From positions 1-8,370 of the forward strand of contig DPRZ01000029.1 in assembly GCA_003538525.1 (NCBI GenBank): 8,370 nt of DNA, given 5' to 3'. Both the position numbers and the translations under genes were made by a program. Origin of the DNA: Neisseriales bacterium. GTDB lineage: Bacteria > Pseudomonadota > Gammaproteobacteria > Burkholderiales > UBA11063. Below, piece after piece: positions 1-6,771 of this stretch (position 1 is the first letter of the stretch; each line of letters opens with the position of its first letter). The notes below the pieces were generated by a model, which saw only the letters and a program-made list of their open reading frames with translations, searched no databases and was not told the origin of the DNA.

Positions 1-22
1 ACAGATATTTATTCTATTCGAA

Positions 23-51
23 TTAACTTTAGCGCTTAAATGTGCTACAAT
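23..51 (+). promoter_or_regulatory. Candidate sigma70-type promoter for the gspCDEF operon
   Basis: A -35-like TTAACT (23-28, 4 of 6 to consensus) is separated by 17 bases from TACAAT (46-51, 5 of 6). A TG at 43-44 lies one base before the hexamer, giving an extended -10. It is the best promoter-like arrangement in the 115 bases before gspC and would leave a leader of roughly 55-60 bases. The spacer contains an AGCGCTTAA element discussed separately. This is inferred from motif match only; AT-rich DNA produces such matches by chance. Confidence 0.45.
28..39. promoter_or_regulatory. Palindrome-like element in the gspC promoter
   Basis: TTTAGCGCTTAA matches 11 of 12 bases of the perfect palindrome TTAAGCGCTTAA found before the acetyltransferase gene at 6023-6034. 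It lies between the proposed -35 and -10 hexamers, where a bound repressor would block RNA polymerase. An operator role is only inferred. Nine bases of the same motif (AGCGCTTAA, 259-267) also occur inside the gspC coding region, so chance is possible. Confidence 0.2.
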
Positions 52-115
52 ATTGGGTTATTTTTATATTCATGTCTATTCGTAGCCTTTAATTTTTAAT
101 AAATAAAACTCATTA

Positions 116-823
116 ATGAAAAAAATAAGCCCAAATCAATTAATTGTAAATACTAGCCGCGCACTACGCTATCTAGTTTTTATTCTAACCTCTATCTTGA
201 TTGCTCAGATCATTTGGTGGTTTGCTAAGCCTATCGGCTATAACAGCATAGAAAACCCAGCGCTTAACACAGCTAAAAGCCAAGATTTTGCCCAAGCAAT
301 TATTAATCGTGCGGCTTTTGGGATTTACGTTGAGGAACATGCTGCTGTACCAACAATTAATCTAAAGGTTATTGGGGTTTATGCTGCTGGTCCTGATAAT
401 AGCGTAGCTTTCCTGCAAGTCGATGACAAACATATCATCGCGTCAATTGGCGATACGGTACTTGAAGGTAAAATAAAAGCAATTACGCCAACTGGGATTA
501 TTTTGACCAGCCAAAATCAGGATGTTAGCATACAAATTGGCGGAAGTAATGCAATGAGTAATACACCACCAAGTGTTTCATCAGCAGCTTCAACGGCTCA
601 AGTAAACTCTTTTAATAATTCTAATAATAGCAATGTAAACAATAGTCATCCGAATGACTCTCAACCGACTACGCCACCACCAATACCTCCAGCTAATAAT
701 GGAACAGATGGTCAACCCGCAAATGCCAATGCACCCAACAATCCAGATGAGACACTGGCTGCAAAACGCCAAAAAATGATCCAAGAATTTCAACAACAAA
801 ATTCGACTAATAATCAAAATTAA
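116..823 (+). CDS. gspC: Type II secretion system inner-membrane protein GspC, lacking a PDZ domain
   Basis: GspC links the inner-membrane T2SS platform to the secretin, its periplasmic HR domain contacting the N0 domain of GspD. The 235-residue product has a short cytoplasmic N-terminus, one hydrophobic segment at about 17-37, a linker, and an HR-like beta-rich domain at about 77-142 (INLKVIGVYAAG, then VDDKHIIASIGDTV). The HR domain and the position directly before gspD identify it; overall similarity within this family is low. From about 145 to the end there is no PDZ domain (present in many homologues) but a tail rich in Asn, Pro and Ser, ending in a short charged, Gln-rich stretch (about 214-229). 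No good Shine-Dalgarno precedes the ATG, but no in-frame upstream ATG exists. It is the first gene of the operon, 26 bases before gspD. Confidence 0.88.
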   Translation: MKKISPNQLIVNTSRALRYLVFILTSILIAQIIWWFAKPIGYNSIENPALNTAKSQDFAQAIINRAAFGIYVEEHAAVPTINLKVIGVYAAGPDNSVAFLQVDDKHIIASIGDTVLEGKIKAITPTGIILTSQNQDVSIQIGGSNAMSNTPPSVSSAASTAQVNSFNNSNNSNVNNSHPNDSQPTTPPPIPPANNGTDGQPANANAPNNPDETLAAKRQKMIQEFQQQNSTNNQN

Positions 824-838
824 CTTACTCCACGACCT

Positions 839-844
839 AAAGGA
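839..844 (+). promoter_or_regulatory. Strong ribosome binding site of gspD
   Basis: AAAGGA ends five bases before the gspD ATG at 850. It is the clearest Shine-Dalgarno in the window and fixes the secretin start just ahead of its signal peptide. It contrasts with the weak sites in front of gspC and gspE and may support higher secretin synthesis, which would fit the multimeric secretin ring (inference). Confidence 0.7.
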
Positions 845-849
845 ATAAC

Positions 850-3294
850 ATGAATTTAAAGCTTAAACAACTTTGCGCTCTACTTTGCGGAATATCTATT
901 TTAAATACTGGCTATGCGGTAACTAATCCAATGACAGCTAGTCCTACACCGACAACCAGCGCCTCTAACGCGTCAAGTTCAAGTGGCAATAACCAAAGCA
1001 CCACTTCAGATGATAAAGTTGTGCTTAATTTTGAAAATGCAGATATTCAAAGCGTGATTAAAGCGATTAGCAAATTATCCGGGAAAAATTTCGTAGTTGA
1101 TCCGCGGGTTAAAGGTACAGTTAATATCGTTTCAGAAAAACCCATTTCAAAAGCTGAAAGTTATAAAGTTTTAGAGTCAGCTTTACGTATGCAAGGCTTT
1201 GCTACGGTTGAGGCCGATGGAGTCATTAAAGTTTTACCTGAAACCGATGCACGTACCTATGGCATGCGTACTGACAGCATGGGCAAAAATAATCCAGGTG
1301 ATCAATTAATCACCAAAATTTTCACAATTGACAATGGTTCGGCAACCCAATTAGCCAATACATTGCGTCCAATGATTTCACCAAATAATACCATTTCAGT
1401 TTATACGAATAGCAACGCGTTAGTTGTTACGGATTATGCATCTAATATGACACGCATCACCAAAATAATCAATGATTTAAACGTAACTAAGGCCACTAAA
1501 ATTACGCCAGTTACGGTTAAATTAAAATATGCTTATGCCAGTGATGTTGCACAAACTTTACAAAGCTACTTAGGTGCTGCTGGTAGTGCAACTGGTGGCG
1601 GTGGCGGTGGTGGTGCATCGGCAGATAACGGACCAGCGGTTAATATTACGGTTGATGCTAATTCTAATTCGCTAATTATTTCATCTAATGTAGCCTCCAA
1701 GCAAGAGGATTTAAAAAAACTAGCGCAAAGTTTAGATCAAGAAACTCAACAGAGTAACAATAATTTACACGTGGTTTATCTACGCAATGCTGACGCATCC
1801 CACGTGGCCGAAGTGCTTAGAATTATTGCTAGCGGACAAGACAATCCTGATCTAGCTCCATCACCAGCTAATCGTGCAATTTCAGATACGAGCTCGGCTT
1901 TCCAGAGCAGTGGTAGTTCAGGAGGTGGTGGTAGCAGTGGTGGTGGCTATTCTGGAGGTGGCGGCAGCAAGACGCCTCAAACAACATCTTCAAAAGGCAG
2001 TTCAGGAACTCAACCAAATGGCGATAAAAATGCAGCCAAAATTTTAATTCAGGCTGAACCAACCACTAATTCTTTAATCATTCAAGCACCTGAAGCAGTT
2101 TATCGTAACTTCAGAATGGTCATTAACATGTTGGATGTACGCCGCGTGCAGGTAATGATTGAAGCCTTAATTGCCAATGTCAATACTACTGAGCAGGGCA
2201 ATTTTGGAATTCAATGGATCGGGGGTGCTGGAAATAATAATGCTGGTGTAGCCGTATTATCTAATTACGGCGGTGCTGGTAGTGCAGTAAGTAGTCTTGC
2301 TACTACTGCAATGTCTTTAGCTGGTGGAGGCACAGGTTCTCCTTCTGCACCCACATCACTACCAAACGAAATTTATGTTGGACTGGTCACTGGAACAGTA
2401 AATATTGGTGGACAAACTATCCCAGGTATTTCAGCCCTTGCCGATATGTTAGCCGCAACTAGTTCGGGTAACATTATTGGACGTCCAACTTTACTCACAC
2501 TTGACAATGAAGAGGCCTCAATTTTTGTGGGTTCCAACATTGGGATTCCATCAGGTTCGTATGCAACTACAGGTGGTAATTCAACCGTAAACCCATTTAC
2601 CACAGTCAATCGTCAAGATTTAGGAACGGTGCTACGCATTAAACCACTAGTCACTCAAAGTGGCACAATTCAGCTTTCGGTCTATCAAGAAGATTCTTCT
2701 TTGGATCCAGATCAACCAACTGGTGTTTTTGCACAAAATGGTCCAAATATCTTGAAACGTAACTTAAAAACTCAATTAGTTGTTAACGATGGTCAAATGA
2801 TTGCACTAGGCGGTATGACATCCGATTATATCCAATTACAAAATTCTGGATTTCCTGTTTTAAGCTCAATTCCTTACCTCGGTTGGTTATTTAGCTGGCA
2901 AAGCCGTACTCACAAGAAGCAAAATTTAGTTATTTTCTTGCGTCCTGTGATTATTCGTGATTCTGAAGGTTCTAAAGCGTTAACTAACCAACGTTATCGT
3001 TATATCATGGATCAGCAAAATATGATCCAAGCTAAAGGTAACGCGTTATTGCCACAAATTAATGCAGTTACTCTAGAAAATCAAGTACCTTATGACAATA
3101 AAGTTCCGACTCAAGTTAACACTATTCCAAGCGAACCAATTATTGATTTGACCCATGGAGTTCAAGGAACCAATTTGCAACCAAATAGCCCAGCAAGCTC
3201 ATCAACAACACCAATTAAAACTTGGAATAATAATGGTGTAACGGTGCAACAAACCGCACCGAATGCAATTTCAATTAATGGAACCGCTAATTAA
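850..3294 (+). CDS. gspD: Type II secretion system outer-membrane secretin GspD
   Basis: GspD forms the multimeric outer-membrane channel through which folded proteins leave the periplasm. The 814-residue precursor has a Sec signal peptide (likely cleavage after GYA, residue 23; its cysteines at 9 and 13 do not form a lipobox). A Ser/Thr-rich spacer follows (about 28-54), then N0 (about 55-135), N1 (about 152-211), N2 (about 219-297), N3 (about 305-430) and the secretin barrel domain (about 431-702). The late secretin signature is present as FPVLSSIPYLGWLF (668-681), followed by NLVIFLRPVIIRD. Oddities are a seven-glycine run in N2 (249-255), a Gly/Ser-rich insertion in N3 (about 343-392), and an Asn/Pro/Ser/Thr-rich C-terminal extension (about 745-814) after an S-domain-like segment (about 703-730). 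The length exceeds the roughly 650-700 residues common in the family, mainly through these insertions. No pilotin gene is visible in the window. Confidence 0.97.
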   Translation: MNLKLKQLCALLCGISILNTGYAVTNPMTASPTPTTSASNASSSSGNNQSTTSDDKVVLNFENADIQSVIKAISKLSGKNFVVDPRVKGTVNIVSEKPISKAESYKVLESALRMQGFATVEADGVIKVLPETDARTYGMRTDSMGKNNPGDQLITKIFTIDNGSATQLANTLRPMISPNNTISVYTNSNALVVTDYASNMTRITKIINDLNVTKATKITPVTVKLKYAYASDVAQTLQSYLGAAGSATGGGGGGGASADNGPAVNITVDANSNSLIISSNVASKQEDLKKLAQSLDQETQQSNNNLHVVYLRNADASHVAEVLRIIASGQDNPDLAPSPANRAISDTSSAFQSSGSSGGGGSSGGGYSGGGGSKTPQTTSSKGSSGTQPNGDKNAAKILIQAEPTTNSLIIQAPEAVYRNFRMVINMLDVRRVQVMIEALIANVNTTEQGNFGIQWIGGAGNNNAGVAVLSNYGGAGSAVSSLATTAMSLAGGGTGSPSAPTSLPNEIYVGLVTGTVNIGGQTIPGISALADMLAATSSGNIIGRPTLLTLDNEEASIFVGSNIGIPSGSYATTGGNSTVNPFTTVNRQDLGTVLRIKPLVTQSGTIQLSVYQEDSSLDPDQPTGVFAQNGPNILKRNLKTQLVVNDGQMIALGGMTSDYIQLQNSGFPVLSSIPYLGWLFSWQSRTHKKQNLVIFLRPVIIRDSEGSKALTNQRYRYIMDQQNMIQAKGNALLPQINAVTLENQVPYDNKVPTQVNTIPSEPIIDLTHGVQGTNLQPNSPASSSTTPIKTWNNNGVTVQQTAPNAISINGTAN
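1593..1616 (+). repeat. GGT/GGC microsatellite-like run coding for poly-glycine in GspD N2
   Basis: A short run of alternating GGT and GGC codons encodes residues 249-255 (seven glycines) within the N2 domain loop. It is a low-complexity GC-rich island in AT-rich surroundings. The mixture of GGT and GGC makes slippage less likely than in a pure triplet repeat, and any triplet-unit slip would keep frame. Confidence 0.6.
1906..1968 (+). repeat. Gly/Ser codon repeat in the GspD N3 insertion
   Basis: This stretch of repeated GGT/GGC/GGA and AGT/AGC/TCA codons encodes about residues 353-373, dominated by Ser-Gly-Gly units with one tyrosine. It is the core of a longer Ser/Thr/Gly-rich insertion that splits the N3 domain between its helix (HVAEVLRIIA) and its following strand (AAKILIQAEP). 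N3 domains of T2SS secretins often carry a flexible loop here, usually facing the channel lumen (family knowledge); this one is long. Confidence 0.6.
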
Positions 3295-3304
3295 TCGAGC
3301 CAAA

Positions 3305-4798
3305 ATGGAACAACTAAAGTTTTCTCCCAATAAATATTCGCGGCGCATTCCATATACGTTTGCGCGGGCAAATAAAATATGCATTATCGCTGCGGATGAT
3401 GAATTTGTACATTTGGCAACAGCGAATAAATTAAATCCACTCGTAATTAGTGAAGTTAAACGCAAGGTAAATTTACCCATTAAGCTCCATCATATTGATG
3501 AAAAAACCTTTGATTCACTCGTGGCTGAGGCGTATTCTAGCGCCAATGCTGCCGCCGTAGTTGATGATATGCAGGATGATATTGATATTTCGGATTTAAT
3601 GCAAAATTTGCAAAAAACTGAAGATTTGCTTGAGTCGGAAAATGATGCCCCCGTAATTCGAATTATTAATGCCTTCTTAACCCAAGCCGTGAAAGAAGAC
3701 GCTTCAGATGTGCATCTCGATGCCTATGAGCGTACTTCACTAGTCCGTTTTCGCCGTGATGGAGTGTTACATAAAATTACCGATGTTAACCCAGGTTTGC
3801 ATGCAGCATTAATTTCGCGGATTAAAATTCTCGCACAAATGGATATTGCCGAAAAACGTTTGCCACAAGATGGACGGATTAGTCTGCGTTTGGCTGGGCG
3901 CGAAGTTGATTTACGGGTTTCAAGTATCCCAACTGGACATGGTGAACGAATTGTAATGCGTTTATTAGATAAAAATAAAGAACGCTTGCAACTTGAAACA
4001 CTGGGAATGGCCGCCGATACACTAGTTAATATTGATAAATTAATTACTCGTCCTCATGGAATTTTTTTGGTAACTGGACCAACAGGTTCAGGTAAATCAA
4101 CCACACTCTACGCGGCTTTAGCTCGGGTTGATTCAAATGCACTCAACATCATGACGGTGGAAGATCCTGTCGAGTACGACATTCCAGGAATTAGTCAAAC
4201 CCAGGTTAATGCCAAAATTGACATGACTTTTGCACGAGCCTTGCGTTCAATTTTACGTCAAGATCCCGATGTGGTCATGATTGGAGAAATTCGCGATTTA
4301 GAAACCGCACAGATCGCCGTTCAATCGAGTTTGACTGGACATTTAGTAATGGCAACCCTGCATACCAATTCCGCCGCATCAACCATTACGCGGATGCTCG
4401 ATATGGGAGTTGAATCATTCTTGCTATCTTCAACTTTAATTGGAATTTTGGCGCAACGCTTAATTCGTTTGCTGTGTCCAAAATGCAAAACCGAAAACTT
4501 AACCTTGTCTCAAGCTTTACGCGAAGAGTATACCATTCCTGATGGCACTAAAATCTATCGTGCTGCTGGTTGTGATTACTGTAGTGGAACTGGTTATAAA
4601 GGACGCACAGGGATTCATGAATTACTCATGGTTGACGACGAAGTTCAACGCTTAATTCACACTAATGCCTCAGAAACGGCAATTGAACTTTATGCTACTG
4701 AAAAATGTCATATGCGCACCTTACGCATGGATGGTTTACGCTGGGTAATTGAGGGTAAAACTTCAATTGAAGAAATTATCGCAATTACTAAAGAGTAA
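3305..4798 (+). CDS. gspE: Type II secretion system ATPase GspE
   Basis: GspE is the cytoplasmic hexameric ATPase that powers pseudopilus assembly, normally docked on GspL and GspF. Using the ATG at 3305 gives 497 residues, the usual family length. An N-terminal domain (about 1-80, with YSRRIPYTFARA) and an acidic linker (about 85-115) precede the N2 domain (about 116-240). The core has Walker A GPTGSGKS (258-265), an Asp box near TVEDPVEYDI, a Walker B-type DPDVVMIGE (320-328) and a His box TGHLVMATLHTN (344-355). A zinc-binding pair of CxxC motifs (391/394 and 423/426) marks the GspE/PilB branch. In-frame ATGs at 3263 and 3278 would overlap gspD, but lack a ribosome site and add residues outside the family pattern; a weak GAG lies five bases before 3305. 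The gene starts 10 bases after gspD and ends 3 bases before gspF. Confidence 0.96.
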   Translation: MEQLKFSPNKYSRRIPYTFARANKICIIAADDEFVHLATANKLNPLVISEVKRKVNLPIKLHHIDEKTFDSLVAEAYSSANAAAVVDDMQDDIDISDLMQNLQKTEDLLESENDAPVIRIINAFLTQAVKEDASDVHLDAYERTSLVRFRRDGVLHKITDVNPGLHAALISRIKILAQMDIAEKRLPQDGRISLRLAGREVDLRVSSIPTGHGERIVMRLLDKNKERLQLETLGMAADTLVNIDKLITRPHGIFLVTGPTGSGKSTTLYAALARVDSNALNIMTVEDPVEYDIPGISQTQVNAKIDMTFARALRSILRQDPDVVMIGEIRDLETAQIAVQSSLTGHLVMATLHTNSAASTITRMLDMGVESFLLSSTLIGILAQRLIRLLCPKCKTENLTLSQALREEYTIPDGTKIYRAAGCDYCSGTGYKGRTGIHELLMVDDEVQRLIHTNASETAIELYATEKCHMRTLRMDGLRWVIEGKTSIEEIIAITKE

Positions 4799-4801
4799 AC
4801 T

Positions 4802-6019
4802 ATGCAAACATTTAATTATAAAGCCATTGACAAAAATGGTAAAGAAAAAGCTGGGGTAATCCAAGCTGAAAATCCTAAGCAAGCACGCTTACTGTTACGT
4901 AATACAGGGCTCATTGTTTCACACTTAGAGTCTGAAAAATCACGTAAAGAAAAATCCGCCAAAAACGTCTCATTTCAACGTAAAGCTATTTCAACCCTTG
5001 AACTTTCCCTCATTACCCGCCAATTTGCAATTTTGATTAATTCTGGAATGTCCGTCGAACAATCTTTAGGCGCACTTTCTGATCAATTAGAAAGTCAAGA
5101 ACAAAAAGCAATTATGAGTGGTGTGCGCAGTGAAGTTTTAGGTGGACGACCATTAGGTGCTTCATTACGCATGTACCCTAAGATTTTTCCGCCAGTTTAT
5201 TGCAGCTTAGTAAATGCTGGTGAGCAATCGGGAAGCCTTGGCAATGTGATGACAAAATTAGCCGATTACAGTGATAAAACCCGTGAATTAACCAGTAAAA
5301 TCATGATGGCGTTACTTTATCCAGTAATTGTATCAATTGTTGCAACCATGGTAATTGTCGCACTCTTGGTGTTTGTCGTGCCACAAATTGTAAAAGTTTT
5401 TGAAGCCTCGAAACAAACCCTACCATTGATTACCCGTGCGATGATTGGCGCGAGTAACGGACTGCGTAGTTACGGAATTTATATGCTAATTGCAATTATT
5501 CTCGCCGTAATTTTATTTATGCGCTCACTGAAAAACCCCGAAAATAAAATCAAGTTTCATCGCCGCTTACTAACATTACCAATTGCAGGTAAATTACTGG
5601 TAAATATTGATATTGCGCGCTTTTCAAATACTTTATCAATGTTACTTTCCAGTGGCGTACCAATGTTAAATGCGCTTGAAGCTAGCCGTGACACACTCAG
5701 CAACTTTATGCTAAAAAATGCCGTGGATCGCGCGGTTAAAATGGTGCGTGAAGGGGTTGGTTTAGCAGTCGCTCTCAATGCGCAAAAAGCTTTCCCACCT
5801 GTCGTAATTCATTTAATTGCCAGTGGTGAAAAATCTGGGAATTTAGATCACTTGCTCGAACAAGCAGGTAGTCATCAAGAGTTAGAATTGACTCATCGCA
5901 GTCAACTCCTGACGGGGATCTTAGAGCCTGCTCTGATAGTTTTCATGGGTGCGGTCGTTATGCTGATTGTAATTGGTATTATGTTACCGATTCTGAATAT
6001 GAATAAGATGGTGACCTAA
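4802..6019 (+). CDS. gspF: Type II secretion system inner-membrane platform protein GspF
   Basis: GspF is the polytopic core of the T2SS inner-membrane platform, which couples GspE ATPase activity to pseudopilin incorporation. The 405-residue protein has the family layout. A short N-terminal segment (FNYKAIDKNGKEKAGVI, 4-20) comes first, then two related GspF domains (about 70-192 and 272-395), each opening with a helix ending in SG-M/V-P/S (LSLITRQFAILINSGMS; ARFSNTLSMLLSSGVP) and each containing an AGEQSG or SGEKSG motif (139-144; 341-346). Hydrophobic membrane segments lie at about 169-193, 225-240 and 371-397. The start follows gspE by three bases, with an AAGAG-like ribosome site inside the gspE end, indicating translational coupling. 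It is the last T2SS gene in the window; gspG does not follow. Confidence 0.96.
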   Translation: MQTFNYKAIDKNGKEKAGVIQAENPKQARLLLRNTGLIVSHLESEKSRKEKSAKNVSFQRKAISTLELSLITRQFAILINSGMSVEQSLGALSDQLESQEQKAIMSGVRSEVLGGRPLGASLRMYPKIFPPVYCSLVNAGEQSGSLGNVMTKLADYSDKTRELTSKIMMALLYPVIVSIVATMVIVALLVFVVPQIVKVFEASKQTLPLITRAMIGASNGLRSYGIYMLIAIILAVILFMRSLKNPENKIKFHRRLLTLPIAGKLLVNIDIARFSNTLSMLLSSGVPMLNALEASRDTLSNFMLKNAVDRAVKMVREGVGLAVALNAQKAFPPVVIHLIASGEKSGNLDHLLEQAGSHQELELTHRSQLLTGILEPALIVFMGAVVMLIVIGIMLPILNMNKMVT

Positions 6020-6022
6020 TTA

Positions 6023-6034
6023 TTAAGCGCTTAA
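6023..6034. promoter_or_regulatory. Perfect 12-bp palindrome TTAAGCGCTTAA before the acetyltransferase gene
   Basis: TTAAGCGCTTAA is self-complementary over all 12 bases. It begins three bases after the gspF stop codon and ends 10 bases before a TACAAT hexamer (6045-6050) that could serve as a -10. It is too short, with no T-run after it, to be a convincing intrinsic terminator. Dimeric regulators often bind such sites, so an operator is possible; no regulator gene is nearby to name. Confidence 0.35.
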
Positions 6035-6050
6035 GTTAACTTTATACAAT
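6023..6050 (+). promoter_or_regulatory. Weak candidate promoter for the acetyltransferase gene
   Basis: TACAAT (6045-6050) is identical to the -10 hexamer proposed for gspC and lies 49 bases before the ATG. The matching -35 would be TTAAGC (6023-6028), only 3 of 6 to consensus at 16-base spacing, so the promoter is weak or activator dependent if real. TATAAA at 6071-6076 is another possible -10, but it has no good -35. An own promoter is expected because the gene is functionally unrelated to the upstream operon and separated by 80 bases. Confidence 0.25.
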
Positions 6051-6099
6051 GCATGCGCTAAATTACACTTTATAAACCTATTGAAAGATTAAATAAAAT

Positions 6100-6666
6100 A
6101 TGACTGAAAAAGAAAAAATGCTTAATGGTGAGAGTTATTTTGCCTATGATCCAGAACTTATGCAAGATCATCACCGCGCAAAGGAACTCTGTCAACAATA
6201 TAACCAAATTAAAGTTTCAGATATTCAAGAAAAATCTCGTCTACTTAAAGAATTATTTCAAGCAGATTATGCAGCGCACATTGAAGCAAATTTTTTCTGC
6301 GATTACGGTTATAACATCAAATTAGGTAAAAATTTCTATGCCAATCATAATCTAATTATTTTAGATGGAGCACCGGTAATCATTGGTGATAATGTCATGA
6401 TCGCACCCAACGTGGGTATTTATACCACTGGACATCCCATTGATGTAGCACAGCGTATTGCTGGAATTGCATTCAGCCACGCCATTACTATTGGCAATAA
6501 CGTCTGGATTGGTGGTGGAGTTAATATTTGCCCTGGCGTTACTATCGGTGATAACTGTGTTATCGGTGCTGGCGCGCTAGTTACCCAGGATATACCAGAC
6601 AATAGCATTGCCGTAGGTAATCCCTGCCGTGTAATTAAATCGATTAATCAACCCAGTCCAGAATAA
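6100..6666 (+). CDS. maa: Maltose/galactoside O-acetyltransferase family protein (LacA/NodL/Maa type)
   Basis: This is a cytoplasmic acetyl-CoA-dependent sugar O-acetyltransferase of the hexapeptide-repeat family; E. coli Maa acetylates glucose and maltose. The 188-residue length is typical. It opens with TEKEKMLNGESYFAYDPEL, the Maa-type N-terminal domain (about 4-57), which supports this start over the ATG at 6118. CDYGYNIKLGKNFYAN (67-82) begins the left-handed beta-helix. The predicted catalytic histidine is H112 in YTTGHPID. Hexapeptide turns follow (ITIGNNVWIGGGVNICPGVTIGDNCVIGAGALVTQDIP), with the closing GNPCRVIK. A weak GAAAGA lies 11 bases before the ATG. The true acceptor cannot be read from sequence; nodulation-factor or antibiotic acetylation are family alternatives, but the N-terminus fits Maa best. 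It stands alone between the gsp and mod operons. Confidence 0.88.
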   Translation: MTEKEKMLNGESYFAYDPELMQDHHRAKELCQQYNQIKVSDIQEKSRLLKELFQADYAAHIEANFFCDYGYNIKLGKNFYANHNLIILDGAPVIIGDNVMIAPNVGIYTTGHPIDVAQRIAGIAFSHAITIGNNVWIGGGVNICPGVTIGDNCVIGAGALVTQDIPDNSIAVGNPCRVIKSINQPSPE

Positions 6667-6696
6667 ACACTACCACACTCGGTTATAGTTTTATCT

Positions 6697-6726
6697 TTGA
6701 CTGCAAAATTAATATTATTTTAAATT
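6697..6726 (+). promoter_or_regulatory. Candidate promoter for modABC
   Basis: TTGACT (6697-6702, 5 of 6 to the -35 consensus) is followed after 17-18 bases by TTAAAT or TAAATT (6720-6726, 4 of 6). It is the best -35 match in the 146-base gap before modA and would give a leader of about 80 bases. The rest of the gap is AT-rich and holds no gene. The match is by eye only. Confidence 0.35.
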
Positions 6727-6759
6727 AGCCCAATATGCAAATAATTCATTCCTCAATTA

Positions 6760-6771
6760 ACTATAAATAGT
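6760..6771. promoter_or_regulatory. Small inverted repeat ACTAT-AA-ATAGT upstream of modA
   Basis: Two perfect five-base arms, ACTAT (6760-6764) and ATAGT (6767-6771), flank AA about 40 bases before the modA start. It falls downstream of the proposed promoter, where a repressor could act. Molybdate operons are often repressed by ModE, but this element does not resemble the larger E. coli ModE site, so naming a regulator would be guesswork. In AT-rich DNA such a short repeat can be chance. Confidence 0.2.

Noticed and set aside
590..817. Minus-strand open frame of 75 codons opposite the gspC tail
   Set aside because: It is the shadow of the low-complexity coding region; its Ile/Arg/Trp-rich product resembles no family I recognise and no ribosome site is apparent.
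1593..1968. Glycine-codon runs as evidence of a frameshift or assembly error in gspD
   Set aside because: The reading frame and domain order continue correctly on both sides of each run, so the gene is intact.
1868..2609. Two minus-strand open frames (1868-2062 and 2373-2609) opposite gspD
   Set aside because: Both lie wholly inside the well-supported secretin gene, and their products look like reverse-complement translations with no recognisable domain.
3271..3480. Minus-strand open frame over the gspD/gspE junction
   Set aside because: It overlaps the conserved GspE N-terminus and has no recognisable product.
5557..5778. Minus-strand open frame opposite gspF
   Set aside because: It is a shadow of the second GspF domain; the product is low information and Ser/Arg/Thr-rich.
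6020..6062. Intrinsic terminator after gspF
   Set aside because: The palindrome at 6023-6034 would form at most a four-base AT-only stem with a GCGC loop, and the T-run is missing. A longer pairing of TTAAGCGC with GCGCTAA (6055-6061) needs a bulge and is weak.
6125..6608. Open frames at 6125-6325 (+) and 6420-6608 (-) inside the acetyltransferase gene
   Set aside because: Both are alternative-frame shadows of the Maa-type gene, whose N-terminal domain and hexapeptide repeats account for this DNA.
6667..6700. Terminator after the acetyltransferase gene
   Set aside because: No GC-rich inverted repeat followed by a T-run is visible; transcription might read through toward modA.
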